A stretch of 64,000 bases of DNA from an uncultured Butyricicoccus sp. (GTDB taxonomy: Bacteria; Bacillota; Clostridia; Oscillospirales; Butyricicoccaceae). Position 1 is the stretch's first letter. Each line of letters opens with the position of its first letter. Shown here piece by piece: positions 61,160-64,000 of the stretch. The translations under genes and the position numbers were made by a program. The DNA lies in the NCBI GenBank assembly GCA_934532985.1, contig CAKTAV010000004.1, positions 153,826-217,825 on the forward strand, written 5' to 3'. The notes below the pieces were generated by a model. The model did not search any database. It was given only the letters and a program-made list of their open reading frames with translations, and was not told the DNA's origin.

Positions 61160-61897
61160 TTATTGCAGGTTGTCCGTTGCATACATCAACGCCGAGAGCA
61201 CCACCGTCGGCGCGGTCTCGCATCGCAGGATGCGCGGTCCCATCGCAATGGGCTGCATGCCGCGGCTGGCAATCAGCTCTGCCTCAGCCGGATCAAATCC
61301 GCCCTCCGGGCCGGTGATAATTGCCGCCGAGTGAATGGATCCCGCGCGTTCAATCGCTTGCTTCAACGAAATGCGGTCTCCGGTCTCATACATAAACAGC
61401 GCAAGATCCGATACCGTGGCAATATTCAATGCCTCTTCCAGCGAGGCGACTGCGTCCATCCGCGGGATAATACCGCGTCCCGACTGCTTCGCAGCAGATT
61501 CCGCGATTTTCTGGAACCGAACCAGCTTTTTTTGCATACTCTTTGCGTCAGGGCGCGCCACACAGCGCTTGCTGAGGAAGAAAATAATCTCATTTGCTCC
61601 CAGTTCTGTGCACTTCTGGACGATATAGTCTGCCCGTTCTCCCTTCGGGAAGCCCGCAAGAACCGTGCACGCCACGCTCGGCTCAGTCGAATCCGTCAGC
61701 TCCTCTAAAATCGCCGCCGTGACGCCCTCCGCCGTGATTTCCTCAATTTCACAGAGATAATCCCTTCCCTGTCCGTTGCTGATTAAAATGGTATCACCGG
61801 GCTTACGGCGCAGAACCTTAATATGATCTGCATTTGCACCCGTCAAAACAACGCTAGTTTCCCCAATTTCGCTGTCTGTTACAAAGAATTTTGGCAC
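61160..61897 (-). CDS. rsmE: 16S rRNA (uracil1498-N3)-methyltransferase
   Basis: SPOUT-class methyltransferase (245 aa) acting on U1498 of 16S rRNA. The N-terminal PUA-like domain is followed by the trefoil knot with IITGPEGGFDPAEAELI and RCETAPTVVLSALMY near the C-terminus. It stands alone with its own promoter and terminator. Confidence 0.95.
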   Translation of the reverse strand: MPKFFVTDSEIGETSVVLTGANADHIKVLRRKPGDTILISNGQGRDYLCEIEEITAEGVTAAILEELTDSTEPSVACTVLAGFPKGERADYIVQKCTELGANEIIFFLSKRCVARPDAKSMQKKLVRFQKIAESAAKQSGRGIIPRMDAVASLEEALNIATVSDLALFMYETGDRISLKQAIERAGSIHSAAIITGPEGGFDPAEAELIASRGMQPIAMGPRILRCETAPTVVLSALMYATDNLQ

Positions 61898-61935
61898 AAA
61901 ATCCTCTCCTTTGGAACGTATCTTTTCTCTGTTGT

Positions 61936-61964
61936 ATTATCGCATATCCATTTCCGGTTTGCAA
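61936..61964 (-). promoter_or_regulatory. Promoter of rsmE
   Basis: On the minus strand TTGCAA (61959-61964) and GATAAT (61936-61941) are 17 bases apart. Confidence 0.6.
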
Positions 61965-61982
61965 GCATTCCTCGTATTATAG

Positions 61983-62735
61983 CTATCTTTTCTCCACCGA
62001 AATCTCCAGCATACCTCGCACGATGTCCGCGTACTTGTCCGGATTTTGATTCAGAAACACCAAATGCGCATATCCTTCTTTTTTCTCCATCGTCGCCTGT
62101 GGGAAGCAGCGTTGGATGTTTTTCCAGCATGCACTCACGTTCTGTTCCTTTGCGCCATATACAAAATGCATCGGCTGTGTGAGGCCCGGCTCCGGCAAAA
62201 ACGCGGACAGCTCCCGCACGATAATATCCAATGCCTCATCTGTCATGGACACAGCGCAGACCTTATTATACTCCGACCAATTTCCGACATATTCACGATC
62301 TAAAATCGGTTTGTATACTTCGCTTCCCCGTGCCTGCTTCATTGCACTGCGGAACAAATAGCGCATCGCCGCGCGCTCCAAGCCGCCCAGCTTGCTGCGG
62401 TAGAAGTTCACTGCCCCATCCAACAGCAGCCGATCAATACCAATTTCGCCGCGCTGCGCCAGACAAACGCTCAATATCGTGCCGAGCGACAGACCGATAC
62501 ACAAGTCAAAGTTCGTCAATCCGCGTTTCCGTAGCATGTCGGTCAGCAGATCCAGCTCATGCTCCCGTCCAATATAAGGTTCGCTTTCCGGATGATGTGA
62601 ATCCAATGTGACACAGATGAAGTGATATTCCGGCAGCTCGTCAATCAGCTCCAGAAAGCATTCTCCTGACATAAATAAGCCCGGAATGCACAAAATATCC
62701 GCCTTACCCTCGGTTCCATATTCTTGAATTTTCAT
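61983..62735 (-). CDS. Alpha/beta hydrolase
   Basis: Soluble alpha/beta hydrolase-fold protein (250 aa). The nucleophile elbow is IGLSLGT near residue 82, the oxyanion region is CIPGLFMSG, and the catalytic Asp and His are likely in FVYGAKEQN and GYAHLVFLN near the C-terminus. The substrate is unknown. Monocistronic. Confidence 0.87.
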   Translation of the reverse strand: MKIQEYGTEGKADILCIPGLFMSGECFLELIDELPEYHFICVTLDSHHPESEPYIGREHELDLLTDMLRKRGLTNFDLCIGLSLGTILSVCLAQRGEIGIDRLLLDGAVNFYRSKLGGLERAAMRYLFRSAMKQARGSEVYKPILDREYVGNWSEYNKVCAVSMTDEALDIIVRELSAFLPEPGLTQPMHFVYGAKEQNVSACWKNIQRCFPQATMEKKEGYAHLVFLNQNPDKYADIVRGMLEISVEKR

Positions 62736-62782
62736 AATATTCCCCTTTGATGCTCTCTATTTTGGATACAATAGATATACAA

Positions 62783-62812
62783 ATTGTATGCTTACCATAC
62801 GGTCTGTGTCAA
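62783..62812 (-). promoter_or_regulatory. Promoter of the alpha/beta hydrolase gene
   Basis: On the minus strand TTGACA (62807-62812) and TACAAT (62783-62788) are 18 bases apart. Confidence 0.75.
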
Positions 62813-62825
62813 CCAAATTTCCGCT

Positions 62826-62865
62826 AAAAAACTGCCGCCGACAGAGTCTCTTCCATCGGCGGCAG
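62826..62865 (-). terminator. Terminator of the cupin-CMD unit
   Basis: CTGCCGCCGA (62832-62841) pairs with TCGGCGGCAG (62856-62865); on the minus strand TTTTTT follows. Confidence 0.92.
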
Positions 62866-62886
62866 TGCATACACATAGATCGTTTT

Positions 62887-63216
62887 TTATTCATCCTCAC
62901 TCCAGACATCCTTCGCCATACGGAATGCCGCCCAAGCCTTCGGCCAACCGGCATAGAACGCCGCATGAGTAATAATCTCGGCGATTTCTTCCTTGGTGAT
63001 GCCGTTGTTCTTCGCGCTCATCAGGTGATACTGAAACGAGCTGTCCACCAGTCCCTGCGACAACAGCGATACTACCGTCACCAACGAACGGTCACGCAGA
63101 GACAGCTTCTCCTCGCGGCTCCAAACCTCTCCGAATAAAACATCATCATTTAATTCCGCAAATTTGGGGGCGAACCCTCCCAGAGCGTCGCGTCCTGCGG
63201 TCTGCTTTACTGCCAT
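62887..63216 (-). CDS. Carboxymuconolactone decarboxylase family protein
   Basis: All-helical CMD/AhpD-like protein (109 aa). The family motif region HLMSAKNNGITKEEIAEII and HAAFYAGWPKAWAAF is present, but the CxxC redox pair of AhpD is absent, so it is closer to the decarboxylase-like branch. The substrate is unknown. AAGGAG lies 8 bases before the ATG at 63216. It is paired with the cupin gene upstream. Confidence 0.88.
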   Translation of the reverse strand: MAVKQTAGRDALGGFAPKFAELNDDVLFGEVWSREEKLSLRDRSLVTVVSLLSQGLVDSSFQYHLMSAKNNGITKEEIAEIITHAAFYAGWPKAWAAFRMAKDVWSEDE

Positions 63217-63233
63217 GTTCTTTCTCCTTCCCA

Positions 63234-63671
63234 TCAGCCCAGCTTGTTATACTGCTCGTCCGTCACGGCTTCGCACCATTCGTTGCTGCAATTCTCGCCC
63301 GGACATTCCACAGCGATATGGCTGAACCAGCTGTCCGCCTTCGCGCCGTGCCAGTGCTTTACCTCCGCCGGAATCGTGATAACCGTACCCGGCTTCAGCT
63401 CGACCGCGTCCTTACCTTCTTCCTGATACCAGCCCTCGCCAGCTGTGCAGATCAGAAGCTGTCCGCCGCCGCTCGTCGCGTGGTGAATATGCCAGTTGTT
63501 GCGGCAGCCCGGTTCAAACGTGACATTTGCCAGAAAAACCGGCGCCTTGCCCGGCTCCGTCAGAGGGTTCAAATAGGACTCACCGACAAAATACTGTGCA
63601 AAACCGGTATTGGGTGCACCGGTTCCAAAGACATTTGCCTGTTCAAATTCCTCTTTGTTTGTATACTTCAT
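63234..63671 (-). CDS. Cupin-domain protein
   Basis: Small beta-barrel metal-binding protein (145 aa). Cupin motif 1 is NNWHIHHATSGGGQLLICTAGEG and motif 2 is PAEVKHWHGAKADSWFSHIA, with the His residues for a metal. Cupin and CMD genes are a frequent pair in gut anaerobes, often induced by MerR regulators under electrophile stress. The ATG at 63671 follows AGGTGA. Confidence 0.9.
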   Translation of the reverse strand: MKYTNKEEFEQANVFGTGAPNTGFAQYFVGESYLNPLTEPGKAPVFLANVTFEPGCRNNWHIHHATSGGGQLLICTAGEGWYQEEGKDAVELKPGTVITIPAEVKHWHGAKADSWFSHIAVECPGENCSNEWCEAVTDEQYNKLG

Positions 63672-63741
63672 ATTGTTCACCTGAATCCATGTATTTTTCC
63701 AGTGACGGCTGCTCACTCAACCATCTCCGGAGTTCTCCTTT

Positions 63742-63772
63742 AGTATACGATATGAAGTTAACTTTAGGTCAA
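63742..63772 (-). promoter_or_regulatory. MerR-type promoter with 19-base spacer
   Basis: On the minus strand TTGACC (63767-63772) and TATACT (63742-63747) are 19 bases apart, and the spacer contains the palindrome AAGTTAACTT (63755-63764). A long spacer with a centred dyad is the hallmark of promoters activated by MerR-family proteins. Confidence 0.75.
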
Positions 63773-63813
63773 TATCTTTTTTGCTTTTTCTCTGTTAAAT
63801 GTAAAGATAACTT

Positions 63814-63837
63814 CCGGAATATAAGAGTAAATTCCGG
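63814..63837. repeat. Short inverted repeat before the insertion sequence
   Basis: CCGGAAT (63814-63820) and ATTCCGG (63831-63837) form a 7-bp inverted repeat with a 10-base loop, close to where the insertion sequence should begin. It could belong to either element. Confidence 0.4.
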
Positions 63838-64000
63838 GTAGCGGTCGTTAGTCTTACATGGTATTCTATAGGTGCAGTGGATTCCTCCTGTTTATCTATC
63901 TAAAGGAGGATATTCTTATGACTACAACCCAACATAATAAGAAGCATTTGACTACTACTCAGAGAATGAAGATTGAAGATGGCTTGAACAAGGAGCTCAG
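63838..64000 (+). mobile_element. Left end of an IS30-type insertion sequence, cut by the window
   Basis: The transposase start codes for residues resembling the N-terminus of IS30-family transposases. The left boundary is a guess: no flanking target duplication can be checked because the right end is outside. The stretch before the gene holds a stem TCCTCCT/AGGAGGA (63883-63889 with 63904-63910) that would hide the Shine-Dalgarno sequence. Confidence 0.55.
63918..64000 (+). CDS. IS30-type transposase, N-terminal fragment
   Basis: The first 27 codons are visible, starting MTTTQHNKKHLTTTQRMKIE. The pattern of a basic start, a Thr-rich turn, then QRxKIExGL matches the helix-turn-helix entrance of IS30-family transposases. 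AAAGGAGGA precedes the ATG. The rest lies beyond the window, so intactness is unknown. Confidence 0.65.
   Translation, partial: MTTTQHNKKHLTTTQRMKIEDGLNKEL

Noticed and set aside
1..64000. CRISPR array, prophage, restriction or other defence island
   Set aside because: I saw no regularly spaced direct repeats, no phage structural genes and no Cas, R-M or retron-type proteins; only a MazF toxin and one insertion sequence edge.

Overview
The window looks like ordinary chromosome of an anaerobic, spore-forming member of the Clostridia. GC content is moderate, GGAGG ribosome binding sites are strong, and Rho-independent terminators are frequent. The evidence for sporulation is an alpha/beta-type SASP gene with a near-perfect sigma-G promoter and a GerS-like lipoprotein next to alr. 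The ylm/sepF/divIVA cell-division cluster, class A RNase P RNA and YtaF, YerC and RbgA homologues fit Firmicutes. The indolepyruvate oxidoreductase plus arylacetate-CoA ligase genes suggest a gut-type amino-acid fermenter, perhaps near Butyricicoccus or Agathobaculum; that placement is inference.

Layout. 1-5.1 kb (+): the end of an acyl-CoA synthetase, then iorA-iorB-paaK for oxidative breakdown of aromatic amino acids. 5.1-5.6 kb: no gene, but a promoter, a foldable stretch and a terminator that look like an unidentified small RNA. 5.6-7.25 kb (-): a sodium:alanine symporter behind a single-aptamer glycine riboswitch. 7.3-11 kb (-): tig-clpP-clpX and a small DUF3846 protein. 11-17.3 kb (-): rplS, lepB, rbgA, rnhB, yraN, dipeptidase, thrC and a phosphoesterase, mostly with overlapping ends. 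17.4-19.5 kb (+): a GH13 enzyme and a YtaF/MntP-like membrane protein. 19.5-30.3 kb (-): ABC-F, murD, rnpB, asnB, a HAD phosphatase, rluD, lspA and ileS. 30.4-34.1 kb (-): divIVA, yggT, sepF, yggS and a HlyD-like protein. 34.1-44 kb (-): hfq, miaA, mutL, mutS, miaB and two radical-SAM-related genes. 44-46.1 kb (-): an unknown coiled-coil protein and a Cys-rich repeat-tailed protein.

46.2-49 kb holds a NUDIX hydrolase and a radical SAM-TetR pair whose promoter carries a 28-bp palindrome. 49-53.4 kb (+) holds a PAP2 phosphatase, aroD and a preQ1-I riboswitch-led operon, queD-queE-folE-queC-queF, that covers the whole GTP-to-preQ1 route. 53.4-57.1 kb has the SASP, xpt with an odd repeat-like leader, yerC, a DUF1015 gene and a small unknown. 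57.2-60.7 kb (-) is acpS-nnrD-gerS-like-alr-mazF, with no MazE-type antitoxin seen. 60.8-63.8 kb has tRNA-Pro(CGG), rsmE, an alpha/beta hydrolase, and a cupin-CMD pair behind a MerR-type promoter. The right edge cuts into an IS30-type insertion sequence.

Most of the window is housekeeping. The parts least explained by known families are the 5.3 kb RNA candidate, the radical SAM/TetR unit, the sequence upstream of xpt, the unknown proteins at 44.1, 45.1 and 56.7 kb, and the solitary MazF.
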